Shown: in pieces, positions 1 to 8,548 of the stretch
Layout: every line of letters starts with the position of its first letter
Numbering within the stretch: position 1 is the stretch's first letter
From: Thiocapsa roseilacustris
GTDB taxonomy: Bacteria > Pseudomonadota > Gammaproteobacteria > Chromatiales > Chromatiaceae
Assembly (NCBI RefSeq): GCF_041903755.1
Contig: NZ_JBBWVE010000015.1
Location: forward strand, 1-64,000
Length of the DNA stretch: 64,000 nt
Direction of reading: 5' to 3'
The notes under the pieces: model-generated
What the model was told of the DNA's origin: nothing
Database searches by the model: none
Seen by the model: the letters and a program-made list of their open reading frames with translations, nothing else
Position numbers and translations under genes: made by a program

Positions 1-28
1 CCCCGAACCCCGAACCCCGAACCCCGAA
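1..28. repeat. Tandem heptamer (CCCCGAA)x4
   Basis: Four perfect copies of CCCCGAA occupy the first 28 bases and are cut by the window edge, so the array may be longer. It lies just upstream of the AT-rich promoter region of the VIT/VWA gene. No function can be read from it. Confidence 0.85.
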
Positions 29-37
29 AAATAATAT

Positions 38-134
38 TTGAACATCGCTCAATTTTCGACTATATAAATAAACGACGTTCAAATAGGCCGGCAATTACGG
101 CCTTTTCGAGGCGTCTTAATTGAACACCGTTCAT
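38..134 (+). promoter_or_regulatory. Promoter with three operator-like sites before the VIT/VWA gene
   Basis: Three 15-bp sites share the pattern TTGAACryCGyTyAw: TTGAACATCGCTCAA at 38-52, TTGAACGTCGTTTAT on the minus strand at 68-82, and TTGAACACCGTTCAT at 120-134. The first overlaps a possible -35 (TTGAAC, 38-43), which lies 17 bp before a possible -10 (TATATA, 61-66). The second would cover the start of transcription and the third ends just before the ribosome binding site (GGAGG, 140-144). Centres are about 30 and 52 bp apart, close to whole helical turns. The sites look like operators for a dimeric repressor, perhaps of the TetR type; the regulator is not in the window. This is inference from sequence pattern. 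Confidence 0.5.
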
Positions 135-150
135 ATCATGGAGGTCTCTC

Positions 151-2259
151 ATGTACGACGCATCTCGCCCGTTTGGAGCCATCGGCCGGACGCTCGCCGT
201 CCTCTTGCTCACGACGTCGGTCGGTCAGGCCGCTGGGCTCTTGACCCCGAGCGACGGCTCACTGCCCGCCCTCTCGATCCGCGATCACCAGGTCGATGTC
301 CTGGTTCAGGACGGCTATGCCGTCACGACCGTCGAGCAGGTCTTTCGCAATCCGCATGCCCGAGACCTCGAGGCGACCTACTCCTTCCCGGTGCCCGAGC
401 AAGGCACGGTTGCGGAACTCACGGTCTGGATCGACGGCCAACCCGTGACCGGCGAGGTGCTTCCGAAGGAACACGCCGAAGAGGTCTACCAGAGCGAGCG
501 CGCCGCCGGGCGGGACGCCGGGATCGCCGTCAAGGACGCCTATCGGACCTTCGACATCCGCGTCGCACCGGTGCGGGCCGGGCAAGACACGCGCGTTCGG
601 TTCGTTTATCTGCAACCGATCGGCATCGATCACGGGATCGGGCGCTATGTGTATCCGCTTGAAGAGGGCGGTGTGGACGAGGCCAAGCTCGCCTTTTGGA
701 CGGCGAGCACCGAGGTACAGGATCGCTTCCGCTTCGATCTGCGCCTGCGCTCGGGCTATCCGGTCGAGGCGGTGCGGATGCCGAACGCAAGCGATGCGCG
801 AATCGCGAAGCTCGACGCGCAGCGCTGGGATCTGCACCTGAGCAACGCCGACCTGGATGCCGTCGCCGACGGCGATTCCGACGAGCCGACCAGGTCGACG
901 GAGTCCGGTGTCCCCGGCGCCGCGACACAACCCTATCGCCTGGACAAGGACCTGGTTGTCTACTGGCGCCTCGCGCAGGATCTGCCCGGCAGCCTCGATC
1001 TCGTGACCTACAAACCGGATCCCGCCGGTCGCGGTACCTTCCTGCTGACCATCACCCCCGGCGATGACCTTCAGCCGATCAGTCAAGGCGCGGACTGGGT
1101 CTTCGTGCTCGATCTCTCGGGCTCGATGCAGGGCAAATACGGCACCCTTGCCGAAGGCGTCAGACAGGCGCTCGGCAAGCTCCGTCCGGACGACCGTTTC
1201 CGCATCGTCACCTTCAACAACAGCGCGCGCGAGTTGACCCGCGACTATGTCCCGGCGACGGCCGAGAGCGTGCGCGAATGGGCCGATCGGGTCGCCGCCG
1301 AGCAGCCCAACGGCGGTACCGACCTCTACTCCGGCCTCAAGCTCGGCCTGGATCGGGTCGACGCGGACCGCAGCAGCGGCATCGTCCTGGTGACCGACGG
1401 TGTCGCGAACGTCGGCGAGACCGAGCAGCGTCACTTTCTCCGGCTGATCGAGCAGAAAGATGTGCGGCTCTTCACCTTCATCATGGGAAACAGCGCCAAC
1501 CGGCCACTCCTGGAGGCGCTCACGCAGGCGTCCGACGGCTTCGCCCGCTCGGTCTCCAACGCCGACGACATCGTGGGCGAGATCCTCGCCGCCTCCAGCA
1601 AGCTAACCCACGCCGCCCTGCACGGCATCCGGCTCGAGATCGACGGTGTGCGGGTGACGGATCTCACCCCGACGCGCCCCGGCTCTCTCTATCGCGGCCA
1701 GCAGCTGATGTTCCTCGGCCACTACTGGGGCGACGGCGAGGCGAGCCTGACCCTGAGCGGTCGCCTCTCGGGCGCCGAGACCCAATACCTCGGGCGTTTC
1801 GCCTTCCCGGCCCAATCGACCGACAACCCCGAGCTGGAGCGCCTCTGGGCCTATGACCGAATCCGCGAGATGGAGCGCGAGATCGAGAACTTCGGCCCGG
1901 ACGCCGACATGGAAGACGCCGTCCGCGACCTGGGCGTCGCCTACGGACTGGTCACCGACCGCACCAGCATGGTCGTCCTGCGCGAAGAGGTCTTCGAGCA
2001 GCTCGGCATCGAGCGCCTGAACGCGACCCGCAGCGATCTGGAGCGTGCCGCACGCGAGCAACGCACCCAACAGGCCCCGACGAGCCCGCGGGTCGACCAA
2101 GCCGAGCCCATGTTTACGGGCAATCGGGCGACCCATGCCGGGGGCGGATCCGGCGGCGGTGCAGGCGCCCTCTCCCTTTGGGAGGTCGCACTGATGCTCC
2201 TCGGTGTCGCCGCAATCCTCCTGATCCGCGCTCGAGCCGGTCGGCGCTCAGCCGCGTAG
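151..2259 (+). CDS. Secreted VIT and VWA domain protein with GlyGly-CTERM-like tail
   Basis: A 702-residue exported protein with an N-terminal signal peptide ending near residue 28. A VIT domain (about 30-155) precedes a von Willebrand A domain (about 315-480). The metal-binding DLSGS motif is at 321-325, with a conserved TDG aspartate near 416. The C-terminus is a sorting-type tail: glycine-rich segment at 664-672, one hydrophobic helix at 674-692, then an arginine cluster. This matches the GlyGly-CTERM plan, the substrate signal of rhombosortases, and a rhombosortase follows 147 bp downstream. Related proteobacterial VIT/VWA proteins usually carry an LPXTG tail for a sortase; no such motif is seen. 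The start has a good GGAGG site 6 nt upstream. Adhesion or protein binding at the surface is likely, but the ligand is unknown. Confidence 0.88.
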   Translation: MYDASRPFGAIGRTLAVLLLTTSVGQAAGLLTPSDGSLPALSIRDHQVDVLVQDGYAVTTVEQVFRNPHARDLEATYSFPVPEQGTVAELTVWIDGQPVTGEVLPKEHAEEVYQSERAAGRDAGIAVKDAYRTFDIRVAPVRAGQDTRVRFVYLQPIGIDHGIGRYVYPLEEGGVDEAKLAFWTASTEVQDRFRFDLRLRSGYPVEAVRMPNASDARIAKLDAQRWDLHLSNADLDAVADGDSDEPTRSTESGVPGAATQPYRLDKDLVVYWRLAQDLPGSLDLVTYKPDPAGRGTFLLTITPGDDLQPISQGADWVFVLDLSGSMQGKYGTLAEGVRQALGKLRPDDRFRIVTFNNSARELTRDYVPATAESVREWADRVAAEQPNGGTDLYSGLKLGLDRVDADRSSGIVLVTDGVANVGETEQRHFLRLIEQKDVRLFTFIMGNSANRPLLEALTQASDGFARSVSNADDIVGEILAASSKLTHAALHGIRLEIDGVRVTDLTPTRPGSLYRGQQLMFLGHYWGDGEASLTLSGRLSGAETQYLGRFAFPAQSTDNPELERLWAYDRIREMEREIENFGPDADMEDAVRDLGVAYGLVTDRTSMVVLREEVFEQLGIERLNATRSDLERAAREQRTQQAPTSPRVDQAEPMFTGNRATHAGGGSGGGAGALSLWEVALMLLGVAAILLIRARAGRRSAA

Positions 2260-2267
2260 ACGGAGGT

Positions 2268-2395
2268 GCGTAGGTCGGATCAGCGCGGCGTCACCCGGCA
2301 TTCCCTGGCGCAACGTCGGGTTACGGCGCGCTTAAGCCTCGGAGGAGGTTTGGGAGCTCATTTCATGCGCGCCCAACCCGACCTACGGGGTCTTG
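2268..2395. repeat. REP-like element (CGTAGGTCGG ... CCCGACCTACG)
   Basis: The gap between the VIT/VWA gene and the rhombosortase begins with CGTAGGTCGGAT and ends with AACCCGACCTACG, an imperfect inverted repeat around a GC-rich core. It resembles the REP-type elements common in proteobacterial intergenic DNA. It ends just before the ribosome binding site of the rhombosortase. Confidence 0.5.
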
Positions 2396-2406
2396 GAGCC
2401 ACTCTC

Positions 2407-3408
2407 ATGACAACCAACATGCCCTGGACGCTCACCCTCGCCCTCGCGGCGGTCGGCCTCTATCTGCTTCTCGGTCCGGTTCCGGACGGCCTGATCCTGG
2501 ACCGATCCATCCCGCTCTGGGCCGCGCCCTGGCGTCCCTTCACGGCCCATCTCGCACACAGCGACCCGGCGCATCTCCTCCTGGATGTCGCCGGTCTCCT
2601 GCTGGTCGGTTGGTTGTACGAGCCGATGCTGCGGGGCCCCATGAGCGCGTGGCTGGCGCTGGGCATGCCCTCCGTCGTCGGGGCGGTCATGCTGCTGGAG
2701 CCCGGCGTCACTGCCTATTGCGGACTCTCCGGCATCGTCAATCTGATCGTCGGCGCCGGACTGGTCGCGGCCTGGCGGACAACACCGAGCGACCCTCCCC
2801 CGATCCTCTTCGCCCTCGCCGTCTCGGCCAAGATCCTGCTGGAGTGTCTCACCGGTCAGGCGCTCTTCAGCGAGACCGCCTGGGCGCCGGTGCACAGCGC
2901 CCACGCGGCCGGTTTTCTGATCGGGATCATGTTGGAAGCGTCAAGACCCGATAAGATTGCCGGCATCGTCAATCCACAAGAGGACACCTCGATGACCTCG
3001 AGCAGCGGTCCGCGTCACGCCAAGACCGGCAAGCCCATCAACAGCGCCAAGCTCGACCGCGTGGTCTCCGACGCCCGCAAGGCCAGCGACGAGCGCGCCG
3101 CCGGCTATCGCGAGCAGGCACTGAAACTCTACGAGTGGGTCTGCGGCCGGTGCGCACGCACCTTCACCCGCGAAAACCTGCGTGAGCTGACCGTCCACCA
3201 TAAGGACATGAACCACGACAACAATCCGCCCGACGGCAGCAACTGGGAGCTGCTCTGCGTCTACTGTCACGACAACGAGCACCAGAAGTACGAGGAGCAC
3301 CTGGCCTCTCTAGCCGGCGGTCGAGTCCCCAAGCCGGGCGTGGTCGGAAAACAGACGACACACAACCCCTTTGAAGGGTTGGCCGATCTGCTCAAGAAAG
3401 ACAGCTAA
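2407..3408 (+). CDS. Rhombosortase fused in frame to a YajD-type HNH domain
   Basis: The first 195 codons encode a polytopic membrane protein of the rhombosortase branch of rhomboid proteases, which cleave GlyGly-CTERM tails. Visible motifs are the HLAHSDPAHLL loop (H56), the catalytic serine in GLSG (S108) and the histidine in HAAG (H166), with about six membrane segments. The asparagine common after the H-x-H loop is aspartate here (LLLD). The frame then continues with no stop into a complete YajD-like protein, giving 333 residues. ATG 2407 is chosen because it begins the first membrane segment and has GGAG 8 nt upstream; a longer frame from 2266 runs through a repeat. The only obvious substrate candidate is the adjacent VIT/VWA protein. 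The fusion could be real, a tolerated loss of stop, or a sequencing error. Confidence 0.75.
   Translation: MTTNMPWTLTLALAAVGLYLLLGPVPDGLILDRSIPLWAAPWRPFTAHLAHSDPAHLLLDVAGLLLVGWLYEPMLRGPMSAWLALGMPSVVGAVMLLEPGVTAYCGLSGIVNLIVGAGLVAAWRTTPSDPPPILFALAVSAKILLECLTGQALFSETAWAPVHSAHAAGFLIGIMLEASRPDKIAGIVNPQEDTSMTSSSGPRHAKTGKPINSAKLDRVVSDARKASDERAAGYREQALKLYEWVCGRCARTFTRENLRELTVHHKDMNHDNNPPDGSNWELLCVYCHDNEHQKYEEHLASLAGGRVPKPGVVGKQTTHNPFEGLADLLKKDS
2992..3408 (+). CDS. yajD: YajD-like HNH family protein (internal start of the fused frame)
   Basis: The second half of the fused frame is a full-length YajD homologue of 138 residues with its own ATG and an AAGAGG site about 8 nt upstream, so it can be made alone. 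It carries the paired cysteines of a zinc-binding HNH fold (WVCGRC and LLCVYCHDNEH) around the HHKDMNHDN core. YajD proteins are small predicted nucleases of unknown role. The stop codon TAA is the first three bases of the TAAACCGCG repeat that follows. Its biological link to the rhombosortase, if any, is unknown. Confidence 0.75.
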   Translation: MTSSSGPRHAKTGKPINSAKLDRVVSDARKASDERAAGYREQALKLYEWVCGRCARTFTRENLRELTVHHKDMNHDNNPPDGSNWELLCVYCHDNEHQKYEEHLASLAGGRVPKPGVVGKQTTHNPFEGLADLLKKDS

Positions 3409-3490
3409 ACCGCGCCAAGTGTGATCCGTTAAGCCTCGTACAAGAGCAGGCTCACCGGAAACCAACGGGCGCGGGAGCGGGCGCGGTTTA
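3406..3490. repeat. TAAACCGCG element, type I
   Basis: An 85-bp element with termini TAAACCGCGCC and GCGCGGTTTA. Its first three bases are the stop codon of the YajD-like gene. The interior has drifted from other copies. Confidence 0.75.
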
Positions 3491-3539
3491 GGTTTTTCAT
3501 TGATCCAGTGAGTGAGAGTGCGCATGGAAGACGTGTTCG

Positions 3540-3630
3540 TCGCTCCGGCCGATGCCTCTCGTGGCGCCGAGCGCCACGGGGCATGCGTGACACCGCGGAG
3601 CGGATGTCACGAGTCCCTGATGGATTGGGT
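3540..3630. repeat. Double-hairpin (BIME-like) element, copy 1
   Basis: Two hairpins with three-base loops lie in tandem: CGTGGCGC-CGA-GCGCCACG at 3560-3578 and CGTGACACCGC-GGA-GCGGATGTCACG at 3586-3611. Nearly the same unit is found at 50104-50205. No gene is visible between 3409 and 3852; the gap holds this unit, two TAAACCGCG elements and unassigned sequence. Confidence 0.7.
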
Positions 3631-3738
3631 GGACGATGCTCGCTCGAAACCCCGCGCAGTCACGAGCCCGGATCGACGCCGCACGGACCTGGTGACATCT
3701 TAAAAGCCGATTACACTTGAAGAGGATCTTCAATCACC

Positions 3739-3824
3739 TAAACCGCATCGGCTCCGACGTGCCTGATCCGCGTCGAGCCGGCCAAAGAGCGGCGCCGGCT
3801 CATGTCACTGCAGGACACGGTTTA
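3739..3824. repeat. TAAACCGCG element, diverged copy
   Basis: Begins TAAACCGCATCGG and ends ACACGGTTTA. It is 86 bp long and clearly degenerate relative to other copies. It lies 28 bp upstream of uspA and could hold promoter elements; none was recognised. Confidence 0.55.
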
Positions 3825-3852
3825 GGTTTAGCTACAGCCAGCGAGGTTTGCG

Positions 3853-4323
3853 ATGGACACCCACGACTATCAACGCCTGTTGCTCGCGGTGGATTTCGAG
3901 AAGGAGAGCGAGCCGGTCGTCGCACGCGCGCAGCGGCTCACGTCATTGCTGGGTGCTCGGCTCTTTCTGCTCCACGTGGTCGAGCACGTCCCGCCGACAA
4001 TGGAGTACATGCCGGTCGGTTATGCCGGTGATGTCGCTGTTCCGGAGAACCTGGACCTGGAAGAGGAGCTGCTCGCGGTCGCCCGGCGGGAGCTCGACAT
4101 CTTGGGTGAACGCATGGATGTGCCCATCGCGGATCGCTTGGTGCGTGTCGGCCCAACCGGGCGGACGATCGACGAGGTTGCCGGCGAGCTCGGAATCGAC
4201 CTTGTCGTGATCGGGAGCCGTGGACGGCATGGGTTTTTGGGGCTCTTCGGTTCCACTGCCCGCGCCGTTCTGCGCAACCCGACCTGCGACGTGCTGTGCG
4301 TAAAGATCGACGAGGCCGGCTAA
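3853..4323 (+). CDS. uspA: Universal stress protein, UspA family
   Basis: A 156-residue single-domain Usp protein: a beta strand with the ADP/ATP-contacting aspartate (LLAVDFEKES, near residue 13) and a glycine-rich loop, G121-S-R-G124 through G133-S-T, of the ATP-binding Usp type with one residue fewer than the classical spacing. Usp proteins are cytoplasmic and induced by stress or starvation. It stands alone between repeat-filled gaps. Its TAA stop coincides with a degenerate TAAACCGCG repeat edge. The gene symbol names the family, not a proven orthologue. Confidence 0.85.
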   Translation: MDTHDYQRLLLAVDFEKESEPVVARAQRLTSLLGARLFLLHVVEHVPPTMEYMPVGYAGDVAVPENLDLEEELLAVARRELDILGERMDVPIADRLVRVGPTGRTIDEVAGELGIDLVVIGSRGRHGFLGLFGSTARAVLRNPTCDVLCVKIDEAG

Positions 4324-4406
4324 ACCGCGGCCGGGGTCCTTTGCAAGCTCCTCGAGTTCGGACCTCGGGTGAATCCAGATCCGTCGGCGCTGCCTCGGGT
4401 TAGGAC

Positions 4407-4482
4407 CGTAGGTTGTGCCGAGCCGTGCGAGGCACAACCAACCGTCGCCGGATGTTGTGCTTCCTATCGTCAGCACAACCTA
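4407..4482. repeat. GTAGGTTGTGC repeat family, facing copies
   Basis: CGTAGGTTGTGCCGAG and its near mirror CAGCACAACCTAC bound a 76-bp unit in the gap between the convergent uspA and pgpA. The second half, GTTGTGCTTCCTATCGTCAG, recurs at 18044-18090, 23359-23412, 51829-51954 and 63979-64000. A stem-loop and a role in termination are possible. Confidence 0.65.
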
Positions 4483-4495
4483 CAGACGGTGCCGA

Positions 4496-4984
4496 TCAGA
4501 TCGGCATCCACGCGGCGGCTAGGGCGATGACGATGGCGGCCATCGCCCCGGCGATCAGGTCGTCGAGCATGATGCCGAGGCCGCCGGGCACCTTCCGGTC
4601 CGCCACCCGCACGGGCCAGGGTTTCCAGATATCGAAGAGCCGGAAGAGTGCAAAGCCGGCGAAAATCCAGAGCCATCCGGCCGGTGCAGCGACCATGGTC
4701 AGGAGGAAGCCGACCCATTCGTCCCAGACGATTGCGGAGGGGTCTTTGGAGTCCAGATCGCGTGCCGTGCGCTCGCAGGCCCAGATCCCGACGAGCGTGA
4801 AGAGAACCAGCAGGCCGACATAGAACGGCCAGGTCAGCGGGCTCAGGAGCAAATAGAGCGGAATCGCCGCGAGCGTGCCGACGGTTCCGGGCGCGCGCGG
4901 CGACAATCCCGAGCCGAAGCCGAAGGCGATCCAATGATGGAGTCGTCGCGGATTGAAGCCGGACGTGAAGCCACTTTGGGGCAT
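4496..4984 (-). CDS. pgpA: Phosphatidylglycerophosphatase A
   Basis: Removes the terminal phosphate from phosphatidylglycerophosphate to give phosphatidylglycerol, at the inner membrane. The protein has the family hallmarks FGSGLSPRAPGTVG near the N-terminus, VWDEWVG, and GGLGIMLDDLIAG near the C-terminus, with three or four membrane segments. The start at 4984 gives 162 residues, aligns with known PgpA N-termini, and begins 4 nt after the thiL stop. An alternative ATG at 5023 would overlap thiL by 35 nt. Neither has a strong ribosome binding site, consistent with coupling to thiL. thiL-pgpA adjacency is classic in gammaproteobacteria. Confidence 0.93.
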   Translation of the reverse strand: MPQSGFTSGFNPRRLHHWIAFGFGSGLSPRAPGTVGTLAAIPLYLLLSPLTWPFYVGLLVLFTLVGIWACERTARDLDSKDPSAIVWDEWVGFLLTMVAAPAGWLWIFAGFALFRLFDIWKPWPVRVADRKVPGGLGIMLDDLIAGAMAAIVIALAAAWMPI

Positions 4985-4988
4985 GCCG

Positions 4989-5963
4989 TCAGGTGTTGTT
5001 CGAGAAGTGGTCATAACCGGCACTCGAAAGGCTTGTCGGGGTACCGTCCGGTCCCTTCAGGAACAATCCGGGCTGCGCACGGATGAGGCCGACGGCGGTC
5101 AGCGCACAGCCGAGCCCCGCCGCCATCGATGCGATCAGCGACGCCTGCTCGGGCGGCGCGCAGAAACACAGCTCGTAATCGTCGCCGCTCGACAGCGACA
5201 GCGACCAATCACCCTCGGATGCGATCCGGCTTGCCACGGCGGGAGACAGGGGCAAGGCCGTGAGATCCAGCTCAGCCCCGACATGGGATGCCGCGAGGAT
5301 GTGGCCGAGGTCCCCGGCCAGACCATCGGAGAGATCGATCATGGCCGTGGCGATCCCGCGCAGGGCGCACCCGAGTGCGACGCGCGGATCCGGGCGTTCC
5401 AGTCGCGCACGCAGAGCCGGATCGATTGGACCGCCCTCGCGCATGCGCCGGAGCGCCAGCCCGGCATCGCCCAGCGTCCCGCTGACCCAAACGATGTCGC
5501 CGGGGCGAGCGCCGTCGCGCCGCACGGCCGCTCCGGAGCGCACCAGACCGTGGACCTGCACGGTCACGCTCAAGGGACCGCGCGTGGTATCGCCGCCCAC
5601 CAAACGGACCCCGTAGGCTCGGGCCAGGTCGCCGAAGCCGCGGGCGAATGCCGCGAGCCAGTCGTCGTCGCGCTCGGGCAGGGTCAAGGCCAAGGTTGCC
5701 CAAGCGGGTGAGGCGCCCATCGCGGCCAGATCGCTGAGCCCGACGGCCAGGGACTTGTGTCCGAGGGCCTCGGCATCGCAGTCGTGAAAGAAGTGGACCC
5801 CGGCGACCAGTGTGTCGATGCTGACCGCCAGGCTCAGGCCGGCCGGGACCTCAAGCAAGGCACAGTCGTCGCCGACGCCGAGCAGGACGTCGGCACGGGG
5901 CGGGCCGAGATCGGCAAAGAAGCGGCCGATCAGGTCGAATTCGGATCGCGATCCTTCATCCAT
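4989..5963 (-). CDS. thiL: Thiamine-monophosphate kinase
   Basis: Phosphorylates thiamine monophosphate to thiamine pyrophosphate, the last step of cofactor synthesis. The 324-residue protein has the expected length and PurM-like organisation: the magnesium/ATP aspartates in LLGVGDDCALL near the N-terminus, VGLSDLAAMGA, GGDTTRGP and IDLSDGLAGDLGH further on. It lies 115 bp downstream of nusB, all on the minus strand, in the usual ribH-nusB-thiL-pgpA order. No TPP riboswitch was seen. Confidence 0.95.
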   Translation of the reverse strand: MDEGSRSEFDLIGRFFADLGPPRADVLLGVGDDCALLEVPAGLSLAVSIDTLVAGVHFFHDCDAEALGHKSLAVGLSDLAAMGASPAWATLALTLPERDDDWLAAFARGFGDLARAYGVRLVGGDTTRGPLSVTVQVHGLVRSGAAVRRDGARPGDIVWVSGTLGDAGLALRRMREGGPIDPALRARLERPDPRVALGCALRGIATAMIDLSDGLAGDLGHILAASHVGAELDLTALPLSPAVASRIASEGDWSLSLSSGDDYELCFCAPPEQASLIASMAAGLGCALTAVGLIRAQPGLFLKGPDGTPTSLSSAGYDHFSNNT

Positions 5964-6078
5964 CGGCCATGTCCACAGATCGGGTCGGCGCAGCTTCGCC
6001 CGACTTCCCTCGGCGCAATAGCGAATGATCGTGCGGGCCCAGCCGGCGCCGTGAACAGCCCTGCGGCATCAAGCGCGC

Positions 6079-6576
6079 CTAGATCGGCCGACCCGACGTC
6101 GCCGCATGGGTGCGCGCGACCTTATCGAGCACACCGTTGACGTACTTATGCCCTTCGTGCGCGCCAAGCAGCTTGGTCAGCTCGACCGCCTCGTTGATGG
6201 CGACACGATCCGGAATGGAGTCGGAGAAGAGAATCTCGAAGGCACCCAGACGAAGGATCGCGAGCTCCACCGGATCGACCTGGCTGATAGGTCGGTCGAG
6301 GACTCGGTCGAGCTGCGCATCGATCTCCGTAACATGGATCGGAACGCCCGTGAGCAGTTGATCCAACAGCTCCATGTTGAAGTTGAACCGCTCCTTGGCA
6401 TCGGGCGGAGCGTCGTCGTCCTCGGCCCCGTTCAGCGAGCCGGCGACGGCATCGAGCCACTCGGGGTCATCGAGGAGATGGCGCTTGATCTCCATCGGGT
6501 CTTCGCCGGTCAGCCGCCATTGATAGAGCGCCAAAGCGGCATAGCGGCGTGACTGGCTGCGGGGATTGATCGTCAT
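6079..6576 (-). CDS. nusB: Transcription antitermination factor NusB
   Basis: A 165-residue all-helical protein that with S10 (NusE) binds boxA RNA in rRNA antitermination complexes. It shows the N-terminal RRYAALALYQW segment and the C-terminal AINEAVELTKLLG and YVNGVLDKVAR motifs. The true start is ATG 6576, which overlaps the ribH stop by one base (TGATG), so translation is coupled. The frame is open upstream but that part is out of phase with ribH and is not coding. It is slightly longer than Escherichia coli NusB owing to an acidic insert (GAEDDDAPPD). Confidence 0.95.
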   Translation of the reverse strand: MTINPRSQSRRYAALALYQWRLTGEDPMEIKRHLLDDPEWLDAVAGSLNGAEDDDAPPDAKERFNFNMELLDQLLTGVPIHVTEIDAQLDRVLDRPISQVDPVELAILRLGAFEILFSDSIPDRVAINEAVELTKLLGAHEGHKYVNGVLDKVARTHAATSGRPI

Positions 6577-7046
6577 CAATCGAGCTGCCGCAAGAGGTCG
6601 ACCATCTCGATGGCGGACATGGCCGCCTCCGCGCCCTTGTTGCCGGCCTTGGTGCCGGCGCGCTCGATCGCCTGCTCGATGGTGTCGACGGTGAGGACGC
6701 CGAAGGCGACCGGGATGGCGTATTTGAGGCTGACCTGGGCCATGCCTTTGACGCATTCGCCGGCGACGTACTCGAAGTGTGGCGTGCCGCCGCGGATGAC
6801 GGCGCCGAGCGCCAGAATGGCGTCGAAGCTGCCCTTGGCGGCGATACGCTCGATGGTCACCGGCATCTCGAAGGCGCCGGGCACGCGCACGATCGTCAGC
6901 GCATCATCCGTCGCACCGTGGCGCTTGAGCGTGTCGATGGCGCCTTTTTCGAGCGCCTCGACCACAAAACTGTTCCAGCGCGACACCACCAGGCAGAAGC
7001 GCGCATTGTCGGCGCGCATGGCGCCCTCGATCGTCTTGATACTCAT
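6576..7046 (-). CDS. ribH: 6,7-dimethyl-8-ribityllumazine synthase
   Basis: Condenses 5-amino-6-ribitylaminouracil with 3,4-dihydroxybutanone 4-phosphate, the penultimate riboflavin step, as an icosahedral or pentameric cytoplasmic enzyme. At 156 residues it has the standard length and motifs: RWNSFVVEAL, RVPGAFEMP, ALGAVIRGGTPHFEYV (catalytic histidine) and PVAFGVLTVDTIEQA. It is directly followed by nusB with a one-base overlap. A 309-bp gap with a GTTGTC repeat separates it from ribBA upstream. Confidence 0.97.
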   Translation of the reverse strand: MSIKTIEGAMRADNARFCLVVSRWNSFVVEALEKGAIDTLKRHGATDDALTIVRVPGAFEMPVTIERIAAKGSFDAILALGAVIRGGTPHFEYVAGECVKGMAQVSLKYAIPVAFGVLTVDTIEQAIERAGTKAGNKGAEAAMSAIEMVDLLRQLD

Positions 7047-7239
7047 CGGTTGGCTCGTCTCGATGTGAACCGCAAAGGCGCAAAACGCGCGAAGGGGGTT
7101 TCAGACCGAAGTCTCGGAAGCTCTTTTCACGGACGCGGTGATGGACCGTCGGGCGGCAACACCTCGCCATCCTTTACGACCTAGGGAACTGTTCAACATT
7201 GAGTCAGACAACGCGACGGTAGAGTACATGTGACACGCT

Positions 7240-7350
7240 TGTCGTTGTCCTTGTTGTCCTTGTTGTCCTTGTTGTCCTTGTTGTCCTTGTTGTCCTTGTT
7301 GTCCTTGTTGTCGTTGTCGTCCCGATTACGACAACGACAACGACAACGAT
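7240..7350 (-). repeat. GTTGTC hairpin element 3' of ribBA, with 9-bp array
   Basis: Seven copies of TTGTCCTTG (7245-7307) run into GTTGTCGTTGTCGT, then CCCGATT, then ACGACAACGACAACGACAACG. The two arms can pair into a long hairpin. It begins 6 bp past the ribBA stop on the minus strand, so it sits where a terminator or 3'-end element would. Relatives lie downstream of dnaB, the AI-2E family gene and piuC. The rest of the 7047-7355 gap shows no gene. Confidence 0.8.
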
Positions 7351-7355
7351 TAGGC

Positions 7356-8501
<1,146 letters not shown>

Positions 8502-8548
8502 GACTGACACGTCGTCCGAGCGAAAAGCCGATTAGTCTAACCCTAAAC

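Noticed and set aside
7240..7320. CRISPR-like array in the TTGTCCTTG repeats
   Set aside because: Units are contiguous nine-base repeats without spacers and there is no cas gene; it is a simple tandem array.
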